A stretch of DNA of 64,000 nucleotides from Oceanospirillum sp048265165. Its GTDB lineage: Bacteria; Pseudomonadota; Gammaproteobacteria; Pseudomonadales; Halomonadaceae. The translations under genes were made by a program, and so were the position numbers. Within the stretch, counting starts at the first letter, position 1. Each line of letters begins with the position of its first letter. Under the pieces are notes generated by a model. That model made no database searches. It was given only the letters and a program-made list of their open reading frames with translations, and was not told the DNA's origin. Shown here piece after piece: positions 56,029 through 64,000 of this stretch. The DNA lies in NCBI RefSeq assembly GCF_048265165.1, contig NZ_JBLXCD010000002.1, forward strand, positions 124,001 through 188,000, read 5' to 3'.

Positions 56029-56817
56029 CTAGCTCAGTAAAAAGCGGATACCGATCAGCAACAGCATTACCGCAAAGATGCGCTTCAGAGTATCAGAAGG
56101 CAGGCTATGGGCCAGTTTTGCGCCGACTTTAGCAAAGATAACACTGGTGGAAACAATCCCAATAAATGCAGGCCAGTACACATAGCCCGTTGCATACTCC
56201 GGTAACAGAGGATGCCCCCAGCCTTCTTCGATATTTGCCAGAGCACCCACAATTGCAATGGGTAAACCCACCGCAGCAGAAGTTGCGACGGCGGTCTGCA
56301 TCTTAACATTACACCAGCTCAAAAAAGGCACTGTCAAAGAGCCTCCGCCAATACCAAAAATAGCGGAAGCCCAGCCAATAAAACCGCCAGTCCCTATAAG
56401 ACCGGGCCTTCCGGGAATGGTTCGCCCAGGTTTAGGTTTCAGGCCAAATCCCATCTGCACAGCAATTAAAAGCGCAAAAATACCAATCACTTTCTGCAGT
56501 AATTCACCACTCATCATACCGGCGGTTTTAACTCCCAATACCGTACCAAAAACGATACCAATAGCGATCCCGGTGAACCAGTCCCAACGCACAGCACCTC
56601 TCCCGTGATGCGCTTTGATAGAACTGACAGACGTCACGACAATTGTCGCCAGAGAGGTACCCACTGCGAGATGAGTCAGCACTTCAGGGGAGATCCCCTG
56701 AGCAGAAAAACTGAAAACCAGCACCGGCACAATGACCAAGCCGCCACCTATGCCAAAAAGTCCTGCCAACGTTCCGGCAACCCCCCCTAAAGCGACATAC
56801 ATTAAAAGCGTTACCAT
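56029..56817 (-). CDS. TauE/SafE family sulfite/organosulfonate exporter-like permease
   Basis: The 262-residue inner-membrane protein has about eight helices and the repeated motif seen in this family: GTLAGLFGIGGGLVIVP near the N-terminus and SAIFGIGGGSLTVP in the second half. The substrate is unknown. It lies 30 bases upstream of lgt. Confidence 0.88.
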   Translation of the reverse strand: MVTLLMYVALGGVAGTLAGLFGIGGGLVIVPVLVFSFSAQGISPEVLTHLAVGTSLATIVVTSVSSIKAHHGRGAVRWDWFTGIAIGIVFGTVLGVKTAGMMSGELLQKVIGIFALLIAVQMGFGLKPKPGRTIPGRPGLIGTGGFIGWASAIFGIGGGSLTVPFLSWCNVKMQTAVATSAAVGLPIAIVGALANIEEGWGHPLLPEYATGYVYWPAFIGIVSTSVIFAKVGAKLAHSLPSDTLKRIFAVMLLLIGIRFLLS

Positions 56818-56898
56818 AAAATGAGCTCACTCCAGAAAAAAAGACAGCGGGTATCTGTCCCGCTGCAAACATTATACATTTATTATCCGACCAACCTC

Positions 56899-59316
56899 TC
56901 AGAAGGGCACACGCCCTTCTTCATATTGCTGGCGCCAATGATCCACCTGGGAGCGTAGCTCTGAAGGATGGTAAGGTTTAGCAAGATATGCGTTCATACC
57001 CGCATCAAAGAAGCGCTGCCGCTCTGTTTCCAGTACATTTGCGGTAACCGCGATGATAGCAGCCGGCTGCAACTGCATCGCTTTCTCACGCTCCCGCCAG
57101 CGAATAGTGGTTTCGATACCATCCATATCAGGCATAAATATATCCATAAGTACAACCTGATACGTTTTCTCAAGCATCTGCTCAAGGGCATCCTGCCCGC
57201 TATTAACGACGTCGACATCATAACCCACTTTTTGCAAGGCTGATTTTGCCAGCATAGTATTTACAGGGCCATCATCAACCACTAGAACCTGGGCCTGCGA
57301 CTGACTCCCTCGCTTCTGCTTTTCATTGGTTTCTGCAGACCCGGCCAACCAGTTATCCCGGGTCAGATACATAAGCGCATCTACCTTTTCTTTCAACTGT
57401 AAACTCAAGCGTTCGCGTTGCTCAGGTTGCGCCTGAATCTGCTCCGTAAGGCTCAGAATATTCTGCAAGGGCTTTTCCAGCTCACGGCGCATCGCCTGAA
57501 GATACTCAGTCTGTAGCTTTGAAGCCTCAAGTGCCCGGTCACGATCAAACTTCATCTGATCGCGGATCTGGTACTGTTCAGAAAGATCAAACAGCAACCC
57601 TACCAGGGTACGCCCCCGGGCATCACGGCTGCGCGCCGAATCCGATGAACGGGACAGAACAACTGATACAGGATGGTTTTTATCATCCGCACTAGCCAGA
57701 ACCAGCTCTTTAACAAAAGTTCCCTCATCCACAGGTGTTACAGGGATAAATTCTGTCAGCAGGTGCCCCCGAAACTCCTCTTCAGTTTTGCCAAAGAAGC
57801 TTTCAAATGCACGGTTGCACCCCTGTATCCGAAACTCACCATCAGTATCAAAGACAGGAAGAGGGATGGTGTTGAGAAGATTGCGAAAGTAGTCATTCAG
57901 CTTATGGCAGCTGGCCTGATATTGTGCCATTTCCTGCTTAAGAGTATCGTTTTCATGCACAAAACGGTGCAACAGGCTGGCCAGATTATGAATCTCTTCT
58001 ACCGGACTGCTCAGATCTTTTTTCGATGAGGCCTTATCCTCCAGAGAGGTGCGGGCAACTTCATCAAAATACTCCAGTGGTCCCTTAATCTGGCGATAAA
58101 GCTTATAACTCCGGGCCTTGTGAACGCCCATGTGCAGCGCCAATAATATCAGAATCAACAAAAGTACAAGCAGACCAACATCCTGCAGATAGTCTGCGAA
58201 ATTATCAGCCCCTACGTATAACGCCTGCTCCGGTGTAACCGCTAACAGTTTCCATCCGGTGAGGGGCACCGTATTCCAGGCTACAACACTCGGCTCACTC
58301 AGGTTAACCTGGGCTAACCCAGCCTGCTGATGAGCCACCAGACGGGAAAGATCTGTCATTCCGGGACGCTTATAAAGATTGAACAGCTCCGGCTTAAACT
58401 CATTGGTCGTCACATGGCGAAAGCTATACTGACCATCAGTCAACTCTTTAAGGCCAAAGTCCTCCTCTCCTTCCGGCGGTAAGGCCAGAATATTGCCATC
58501 TTTGCCAACCAGAATTGCATAACCAGACCACGGCTGAGGCAAGGCAAACAGATGGCTGATCAGAGCTTCTACGGTCAAATCAAGACCCACAACCGCTTCC
58601 AGGCTGTCACCATCATAGACAGGGGCGATATATGAGATAATCCAGCCTAAACCGGCAGGGTCCAGATAAGCATCGGTCCAGACGGGTTGCCGCTGAGGGT
58701 TGTGGGTTTTATCCGCCAGATAATAGAAGCTGAAAGAAGTGAGATCCAGATCCGGGGCAAACTGTTCATGTACATTCCGATAAGGGTAGAGCAGATTGAG
58801 TTGATCCGACGTATTCAGATAAACCTGTTTAACCAAAGAATTAGCCTGCTGAAGATCGGCAAACAGATAATTCAATGGCAATAGCTGACGGGCCTTTGTC
58901 TCACGGGAAGAAAGATCCCGGGATTTAGTGGAGTAGTAAACAGCAACGCCGCCATCATCCACCGTTTTCATCAACACATTATCCCGAGTTAATCCAAGGG
59001 GGGTGCTCAGATCACCGGGCAGATCTGAAGCCAGTGTACGCTCTGTCTGGCGACGCAATATATGAAGCTGACTCTGCACTGAACCCAACTGAGCATTAAC
59101 CCAGTCCGTTTTGGACTGCAGAGCAGCGATCAGCTGCTGCTCATACTCTTTTTTCGCGGCGCTCTGCTGATTGAGTCCCAGCAAAAAAAAAGCACCGAAA
59201 AGCGCAAACAGAAAAGCTGCATTGACCAATATCAGCTGAATCATCCCCGCACGCATGTACGTTTTATAGATCCAGGTTTTCAGCGATATACGCAATGGAA
59301 GTGCAGTTTCTGTCAT
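56899..59316 (-). CDS. Degenerate hybrid sensor: Cache, PAS, H-box without histidine, receiver domain
   Basis: The 805-residue inner-membrane protein has a helix at about 25-48, a double-Cache-type periplasmic sensor (about 50-370), a second helix (about 378-398) and a PAS domain (about 475-590). Then comes a histidine-kinase-type dimerisation helix whose H-box reads MRRELEKP: R611 occupies the histidine position. The HATPase domain is absent; only 58 residues separate the H-box from a receiver domain (about 675-800), whose phospho-acceptor is D725 and whose switch lysine is K780. It cannot autophosphorylate in the usual way. It may take phosphate on D725 from another kinase. Confidence 0.85.
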   Translation of the reverse strand: MTETALPLRISLKTWIYKTYMRAGMIQLILVNAAFLFALFGAFFLLGLNQQSAAKKEYEQQLIAALQSKTDWVNAQLGSVQSQLHILRRQTERTLASDLPGDLSTPLGLTRDNVLMKTVDDGGVAVYYSTKSRDLSSRETKARQLLPLNYLFADLQQANSLVKQVYLNTSDQLNLLYPYRNVHEQFAPDLDLTSFSFYYLADKTHNPQRQPVWTDAYLDPAGLGWIISYIAPVYDGDSLEAVVGLDLTVEALISHLFALPQPWSGYAILVGKDGNILALPPEGEEDFGLKELTDGQYSFRHVTTNEFKPELFNLYKRPGMTDLSRLVAHQQAGLAQVNLSEPSVVAWNTVPLTGWKLLAVTPEQALYVGADNFADYLQDVGLLVLLLILILLALHMGVHKARSYKLYRQIKGPLEYFDEVARTSLEDKASSKKDLSSPVEEIHNLASLLHRFVHENDTLKQEMAQYQASCHKLNDYFRNLLNTIPLPVFDTDGEFRIQGCNRAFESFFGKTEEEFRGHLLTEFIPVTPVDEGTFVKELVLASADDKNHPVSVVLSRSSDSARSRDARGRTLVGLLFDLSEQYQIRDQMKFDRDRALEASKLQTEYLQAMRRELEKPLQNILSLTEQIQAQPEQRERLSLQLKEKVDALMYLTRDNWLAGSAETNEKQKRGSQSQAQVLVVDDGPVNTMLAKSALQKVGYDVDVVNSGQDALEQMLEKTYQVVLMDIFMPDMDGIETTIRWREREKAMQLQPAAIIAVTANVLETERQRFFDAGMNAYLAKPYHPSELRSQVDHWRQQYEEGRVPF

Positions 59317-59461
59317 GAGCGTCCCTGAATAAACTTGCTAGCAGAATTCATTTCTGGAGAGAAAGTATCATACACTGTCTGACAAGGTGATTTCATCCCT
59401 GCATTTTAGCCTGAAAACCTCCCAGGCTCGTACCCTGAGCTTTATAAAACGGAAAACCGGT

Positions 59462-60289
59462 ATGTGTATTATTCTTTTTTCATGGCAAAAGAACCGTCAT
59501 TTTCCTTTGGTTGTTGCAGCCAACAGAGATGAGTTCTATCAACGGCCAACATCAGAGCTATCATATTGGGAAAACAGTGACATTATCGCAGGCCAGGACC
59601 TTCAGGCTGGCGGGACATGGCTCGGCATTACACTGTCAGGTCGTTTTGCTGCGGTCACCAATTTCCGTCAGGTAACGGATATGCATAACAGCTATCCACT
59701 GAGCAGGGGTAAGCTCTGTCAGAATTTTCTTGAAGGGTCTATGTCACCTGAATGCTATCTCGAAGAGCTTGCCGATATAGCCATGGATACCGGTGGGTTT
59801 AACCTCCTGGTCAGTGACAGCAAAACACTGGGATATGGCTGCAACCGATTTGGTACTGAAGAAGGCGACCCTTATTACGATTTCAAACCTCATCTGCCGG
59901 CGGGTATTTATGGCTTAAGTAACCATCGGCTGGACACGCCCTGGCCAAAAATCCGGCAAAGCAAACAGCTGATGACTGAGTTTATCGCCTCACTACCGGA
60001 GCAGGAAACCCCACTGAGTGAAGCCCGTCGGTCTCACCTTCTCAACGAGGAGCATCTTCTGCCGGTTATCACCCATAGCAAAGAAGCTGCAGATCACGAA
60101 CTACCGGACACAGGCATAGGTTTAGATAAAGAGCGCTTTTTATCTCCATCTTTTATAAATTCCAGTATGGACTATGGGACAAGGGCCAGTACAATACTGA
60201 TCCGCAACGACTCCGGCCAACAAACGATAATGGAACAAACCTGGCACCCCGGCGGACAAACAGGGGTAAGAACGCTGGTCTGTCTGTGA
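59462..60289 (+). CDS. NRDE/TANGO2 family protein
   Basis: The 275-residue protein starts MCIILFSWQKNRHFPLVVAANRDEFYQRPT, with the NRDE signature and N-terminal cysteine that mark the TANGO2 family. I chose the ATG at 59462 because the family begins MC at its N-terminus; the in-frame start at 59387 would add 25 residues. Bacterial function is unknown; human TANGO2 is linked to haem or lipid handling. Confidence 0.88.
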   Translation: MCIILFSWQKNRHFPLVVAANRDEFYQRPTSELSYWENSDIIAGQDLQAGGTWLGITLSGRFAAVTNFRQVTDMHNSYPLSRGKLCQNFLEGSMSPECYLEELADIAMDTGGFNLLVSDSKTLGYGCNRFGTEEGDPYYDFKPHLPAGIYGLSNHRLDTPWPKIRQSKQLMTEFIASLPEQETPLSEARRSHLLNEEHLLPVITHSKEAADHELPDTGIGLDKERFLSPSFINSSMDYGTRASTILIRNDSGQQTIMEQTWHPGGQTGVRTLVCL

Positions 60290-60338
60290 CTGAGCAGAGT
60301 TTTAATCCAACATCGCGACCGTTTCAAAGGGCAGTCTT

Positions 60339-62138
60339 TTGACCAGATTTCACCTGTTCACCACATCAGGCAACCATCCCCTAAACCGCATCATACTGTT
60401 GCTTGTCGGTCTGTTATCACTGCTGTCAGTTCAGACTGTAAAGGCCAATCTGATAGCTCCGGAGCAACACCAGCCAACTCCTGTCGAAAGCGCCTGGATT
60501 GGCGTCACTCTGCATAGCCGGTTTGATAATACCAAAGCAGACTTTGCACCTCAGATTGCACCAGCCTACCTGGAGAATGATTTTAAGCATATTTGGCTGA
60601 ACGCTTCCGGAGAGCCCGGAGCTGCAGCTAACGAACTAACCCGGCTGGTTAAAGTTTTTGCAGCCATGGATCTCCCGCGACAACCCCATCCCTGGTTGCA
60701 GCCCTATCAGAATTTTTTGACCTTACAACAGCAACCTCTGGATCTGCCTCTTCCCCGATACCTGTTAGCTACAGATCTGCTCTATAGTGAGATGTACGCT
60801 CGGCTACGCCATGACATTGCCACACAGCGCTTTATTCAGGCTGACGAAGATGATGATCATCAGGAGTACCGTTATGGTGGCGTTGCTCTGAACAGTTTTG
60901 AATCTAAAGCCAAGCCCTGGATGGATGACCTTCAGCTAGAGCTAAAAACCGCATCAACACTACCGGATGATCAGCGGGAAAATTACCTGCAGCGCCAGAT
61001 CAAAATGCTCTACCCGAAAAACGATCAGATACCTGCAATACTGGAGGCACTGAACTACTGGCAGCAGCAACAGGCATCTCCCTGGCCTGAACTGCCTTTT
61101 GACCAACACCTTGAGCCCGGAATGATTCGGGAAAGCTGGATGCCGGTACTAGTTGAGCAACTGCAGCGCTTACGGGTTCTCCGAGAGGAGTACAGCCCTG
61201 TCATTCCGGGGCGCTATGACGATAAGCTGGTTGAGGCTGTTAAAAAAGTTCAGGCCCAGCATGGCCAGACTATAGATGGAATCATAGGTCTGCAAACCCG
61301 CCGGGTACTCAACCTGCCCCCTAGTAAGCGAGTACTCAAACTCGCCCATAACTTTCGCAGGCTTTACCATCTGCCAGAGCAGCTGGGTCATCGCTATATG
61401 ATGATTAATATGGCGGACTACAAGCTGGAGCTGGTGGAAAAAAACAAGCCAACAATGGAGATGCGGGTGATCATCGGTTCGCCTGAACATCGCACCCCCA
61501 TTATGAAGCAGATGCTAACTTCAGTCATTCTCAGCCCCCGATGGAACATCCCTCAAAGCATCGGCGTTAAAAGTATTCTGCCCCGGATCAGAAAAAATCC
61601 GGATTACCTGAAAAGCCGTGAAATGCAGATTGTCGACGGCTGGAGCACCCCCGCTAAAGAAGTCCCTGTGGAGCAAGTCAACTTCAATGACTTTGCCGAC
61701 AACCCGGATCAGTTTCCTTATCGGTTTGTACAGCTACCGGGAGAATATAATCAACTGGGCTATGTCAAATTCCGCTTGTCCAATAACAAAGCGATTTACA
61801 TGCATGACACACCTGCCAAGCATCTTTTCAGTCGTCGTGAACGGGCGATGAGTAACGGCTGCGTCCGGCTTGAAGATGCGTTGTCACTGGTTGATCGTTT
61901 GCTGGCCGAGGAGCCTTGGGACTGGAACAAGAGACGTGTACAGGATGTACTACGCTCCAAAGAAGAGCGCTACCTGAAAATGAAGCCTTATCTTCCAGTG
62001 TACCTGATGTACTGGACAGTCTGGCAGGATAAAGAAGGCCATATCCAGTGGCGGGATGATATCTACAATAAAGACCGCCTACCGGGACCTGAGCAAGTCG
62101 AAAAGCTGTTAATCGCAGCAAAGAAAAAAAATCTCTGA
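60339..62138 (+). CDS. L,D-transpeptidase (YcbB/LdtD-like) with signal peptide
   Basis: The 599-residue protein has a signal peptide ending SVQTVKA, a long scaffold region, a peptidoglycan-binding repeat (about 295-325, with VQAQHGQTIDGIIGLQTRRVL) and a YkuD catalytic domain. The latter has a histidine at about 487 (MHDTPAKHLF) and the nucleophile cysteine at about 507 in MSNGCVRL. It forms 3-3 cross-links in peptidoglycan. The start is TTG at 60339 with AAGGG seven bases upstream. Confidence 0.92.
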   Translation: MTRFHLFTTSGNHPLNRIILLLVGLLSLLSVQTVKANLIAPEQHQPTPVESAWIGVTLHSRFDNTKADFAPQIAPAYLENDFKHIWLNASGEPGAAANELTRLVKVFAAMDLPRQPHPWLQPYQNFLTLQQQPLDLPLPRYLLATDLLYSEMYARLRHDIATQRFIQADEDDDHQEYRYGGVALNSFESKAKPWMDDLQLELKTASTLPDDQRENYLQRQIKMLYPKNDQIPAILEALNYWQQQQASPWPELPFDQHLEPGMIRESWMPVLVEQLQRLRVLREEYSPVIPGRYDDKLVEAVKKVQAQHGQTIDGIIGLQTRRVLNLPPSKRVLKLAHNFRRLYHLPEQLGHRYMMINMADYKLELVEKNKPTMEMRVIIGSPEHRTPIMKQMLTSVILSPRWNIPQSIGVKSILPRIRKNPDYLKSREMQIVDGWSTPAKEVPVEQVNFNDFADNPDQFPYRFVQLPGEYNQLGYVKFRLSNNKAIYMHDTPAKHLFSRRERAMSNGCVRLEDALSLVDRLLAEEPWDWNKRRVQDVLRSKEERYLKMKPYLPVYLMYWTVWQDKEGHIQWRDDIYNKDRLPGPEQVEKLLIAAKKKNL

Positions 62139-62160
62139 ATGCCCGGTCTTTCAGGCTATC

Positions 62161-64000
62161 TTAAACAGCCTTTGAACCAGGCCCGCTTAAGGCAAGAGTT
62201 GGCTGCAACAAAGCACTAAGCCCTAAATCGCTCATGGTTTCAGCCATACTGGCAACAACTTCTTCTGAGGTATTCAACAGTAATACCTGGTTCAAGAGGT
62301 TTTCCGCATCGGTTTTCCGCAGCTTGCGAATTGCCGACTTCACCCGGGGTAAGTTAACGGCGTTCATCGACAGGGTGTCATACCCCATCGCCATTAACAG
62401 AACAGCTCCTCGGGGGTCACCAGCCAGCTCACCACAAAGACTCAGGCTACAACGACTGCCATGGCAGGCCCGAGCAATAGTATTCAGGGCATTAAGAACC
62501 GCCGGATGAAAGCTGCTGTACAGATCAGCGACCCGGGGGTTGTTGCGGTCTACGGCCAGTAGATACTGAGTCAAATCATTGCTGCCAACAGATAAAAAGT
62601 CCACCAGCCGGGCGATTTGAGGCACCTGATAAATAGTTCCCGGCACCTCGATCATAACCCCGATATTCGGACGCTCCAGCTGCAGCCCTTCGGTGCAAAG
62701 CTCTTTATAAGCGCGTTCGATCAGCGTTATCGACTCAGCAACCTCCCTCAGGTTTGAAATCATAGGTAGCATGATATTCAGGTTATTCAAACCTTCACTA
62801 GCCCGCAGCATCGCCCTTACCTGGACAAGAAAAACCTCCGGGTGATCCAGGGTGACACGAACACCACGCCAACCCAGAAAGGGGTTCGCTTCATTGATCG
62901 GAAAGTAGGGAAGCGCCTTATCACCGCCAATATCCAGCGTACGCATGGTCACCGGCTGTGGATGAAACGCCTCTAACTGTTCACGATAAACCGCCTGCTG
63001 TTCACTTTCTGATGGAAAACGCTCGCTGACCATAAAGGGCACTTCAGTACGGAATAAACCAACCCCTTCAGCGCCATGATTCAGAGAGTGGGTGATATCC
63101 TGAGCAAGGCCGGTATTCACCATTAAAGGCATCTTGAAACCATCAAGGGTTTCACTGGGTAAGCCCGCCAGATCTTCCAGACCCTTTTGCAACTTTTGCT
63201 CAGCCCGCATCAGGTTGCCGTATTGAATCTGAAGCTCATCACTGGGGTTATTAAATACCACCCCCTGATAGCCATCAACAATCAATAACTGCCCATTAAG
63301 CAGCCCTAGGGGCAGATCTACCGTCCCCATCACCGCGGGGATACCCATCGCTCGCGCGAGAATAGCCACATGCGAGTTACTGGAGCCTTGAACTGAAACC
63401 AGACCAGCCAGCTTCTCTTTCGGAATTTCACCCAGCATGGCGGGTGTCACTTCCTCGCTGACCAAAACAGCTTTCTGAGGGTATTCAACCTCGTCCTGGT
63501 CAACCTTCTGCAGGTATCCCAAAACACGGCGGCCCAGATCACGAATATCGGTGGCCCGCTCTTTCAGATAATCATCTTGGGAGAGTTCAAAGAAACGGGC
63601 ATGGCGGGTAACAACCTGACACAATGCGCCTTGCGCCCAGTTGCCCTCCCCGATTTTATTGATCACTTCCTGACCAAGAGCGCTGTCGTCCAGCATGCGC
63701 TGATACGCCTCAAACAGCGCCCGCTCTTCCTCACTCAGGCGCTGGGCCAGACGACGATTAACTTCATGAATATCATTACGTACCGCAGATAAAGCGCTGC
63801 GGAACTGTTCAATCTCGAACGCCGGATCCTCTGGTACTCTATCAGGCACAGTATCCAGATTAGCCACCGGCAGAATAACCACAGCAGAACCAATAGCGAT
63901 ACCGGATGTACCGGCTACGCCCTTAAAACAGCTACCATGGATATTGTTCTGGGCAAGGCCAGACAGGCTGGAAGAGCCGGTTGCCAATGAGTGAGCCAGC
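62161..64000 (-). CDS. ptsP: Phosphoenolpyruvate-protein phosphotransferase PtsP (5' end outside window)
   Basis: The frame stays open to the window edge. The visible 613 residues are the EI-like part: GVAGTSGIAIGSAVV near the start, the phospho-histidine in GSSNSHVAILARAMG, GVGLFRTEVPFM, and VGSNDLTQYLLAVDRN. The GAF domain that full PtsP carries before this lies beyond the edge. It feeds phosphate from PEP into the nitrogen-related PTS. Confidence 0.93.
   Translation of the reverse strand, partial: LAHSLATGSSSLSGLAQNNIHGSCFKGVAGTSGIAIGSAVVILPVANLDTVPDRVPEDPAFEIEQFRSALSAVRNDIHEVNRRLAQRLSEEERALFEAYQRMLDDSALGQEVINKIGEGNWAQGALCQVVTRHARFFELSQDDYLKERATDIRDLGRRVLGYLQKVDQDEVEYPQKAVLVSEEVTPAMLGEIPKEKLAGLVSVQGSSNSHVAILARAMGIPAVMGTVDLPLGLLNGQLLIVDGYQGVVFNNPSDELQIQYGNLMRAEQKLQKGLEDLAGLPSETLDGFKMPLMVNTGLAQDITHSLNHGAEGVGLFRTEVPFMVSERFPSESEQQAVYREQLEAFHPQPVTMRTLDIGGDKALPYFPINEANPFLGWRGVRVTLDHPEVFLVQVRAMLRASEGLNNLNIMLPMISNLREVAESITLIERAYKELCTEGLQLERPNIGVMIEVPGTIYQVPQIARLVDFLSVGSNDLTQYLLAVDRNNPRVADLYSSFHPAVLNALNTIARACHGSRCSLSLCGELAGDPRGAVLLMAMGYDTLSMNAVNLPRVKSAIRKLRKTDAENLLNQVLLLNTSEEVVASMAETMSDLGLSALLQPTLALSGPGSKAV

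Overview
This is a 64 kb piece of a gammaproteobacterial chromosome. The lipopolysaccharide export genes, the pepA-holC-valS and yqiA-parE blocks and the ptsP-lgt-thyA-folA block all fit that class. A marine Oceanospirillaceae-like host (Amphritea / Neptunomonas / Marinobacterium type) is my inference from the gene mix (DUF3549, DUF3087, a Cache receptor and a Cache chemoreceptor, a ComFB-like protein); the sequence does not prove it. Nearly every base is accounted for by compact genes. I see no rRNA, tRNA, insertion sequence, prophage or CRISPR array.

Layout. 1-5 kb: tail of a PutP-type Na+/proline symporter, an HDOD-GAF protein, an orphan membrane-anchored protein, a stand-alone JetD-like (DUF2220) Toprim protein and a TetR regulator with repeated operator-like sites. 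5-10 kb: a CPA2 K+/H+ antiporter, a ComFB-like protein, a YegS lipid kinase, a 567-bp gap with a cluster of DnaA-box-like 9-mers, and a DUF3549 protein. 10-15 kb: a succinate/acetate-type CoA-transferase, a peroxiredoxin-glutaredoxin fusion, an unknown gene pair and trxC. 15-28 kb: RDD protein, lptG-lptF, pepA, a diguanylate cyclase lying between pepA and holC, valS, yqiA and parE. 28-31 kb: a small accessory stretch bounded by REP-like hairpins, with a LysE exporter, two unrecognised small genes, and an Rpn/PD-(D/E)XK gene next to a second, silent-site-diverged copy of the ilvD 3' end. 31-40 kb: ilvD, argA, a Pit phosphate transporter with its DUF47 partner, a CYTH-CHAD triphosphatase, and a Kv-type channel with a zinc ribbon. 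40-48 kb: DUF3087 protein, a sigma-54 activator with its putative target CoA-transferase, an ECF sigma/anti-sigma pair, and a chemoreceptor. 48-52 kb: a polar amino-acid ABC transporter and a CBS protein. 52-64 kb: a coiled-coil ProQ/FinO protein, folA, thyA, lgt, a TauE/SafE permease, a degenerate hybrid sensor, a TANGO2-like protein, an L,D-transpeptidase and a 5'-truncated ptsP.

How genes work together. Two CoA-transferases 30 kb apart share TGTCTAAA/TTTAGACA-like sites upstream, and the second also has a sigma-54 promoter and sits beside a sigma-54 activator, suggesting coordinated short-chain acyl-CoA metabolism. Pit, DUF47 and CYTH-CHAD form a phosphate/polyphosphate neighbourhood with three TGTCA half-sites spaced exactly 22 bp apart between them. 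folA-thyA give the folate/dTMP cycle.

The best leads for something undescribed are: the ilvD-tail/Rpn arrangement; the orphan JetD-like protein; the receptor that has lost its histidine-kinase phosphoacceptor and ATPase but kept a receiver domain; and the ProQ/FinO protein with a long N-terminal coiled coil. I found no clearly new multi-gene defence system.
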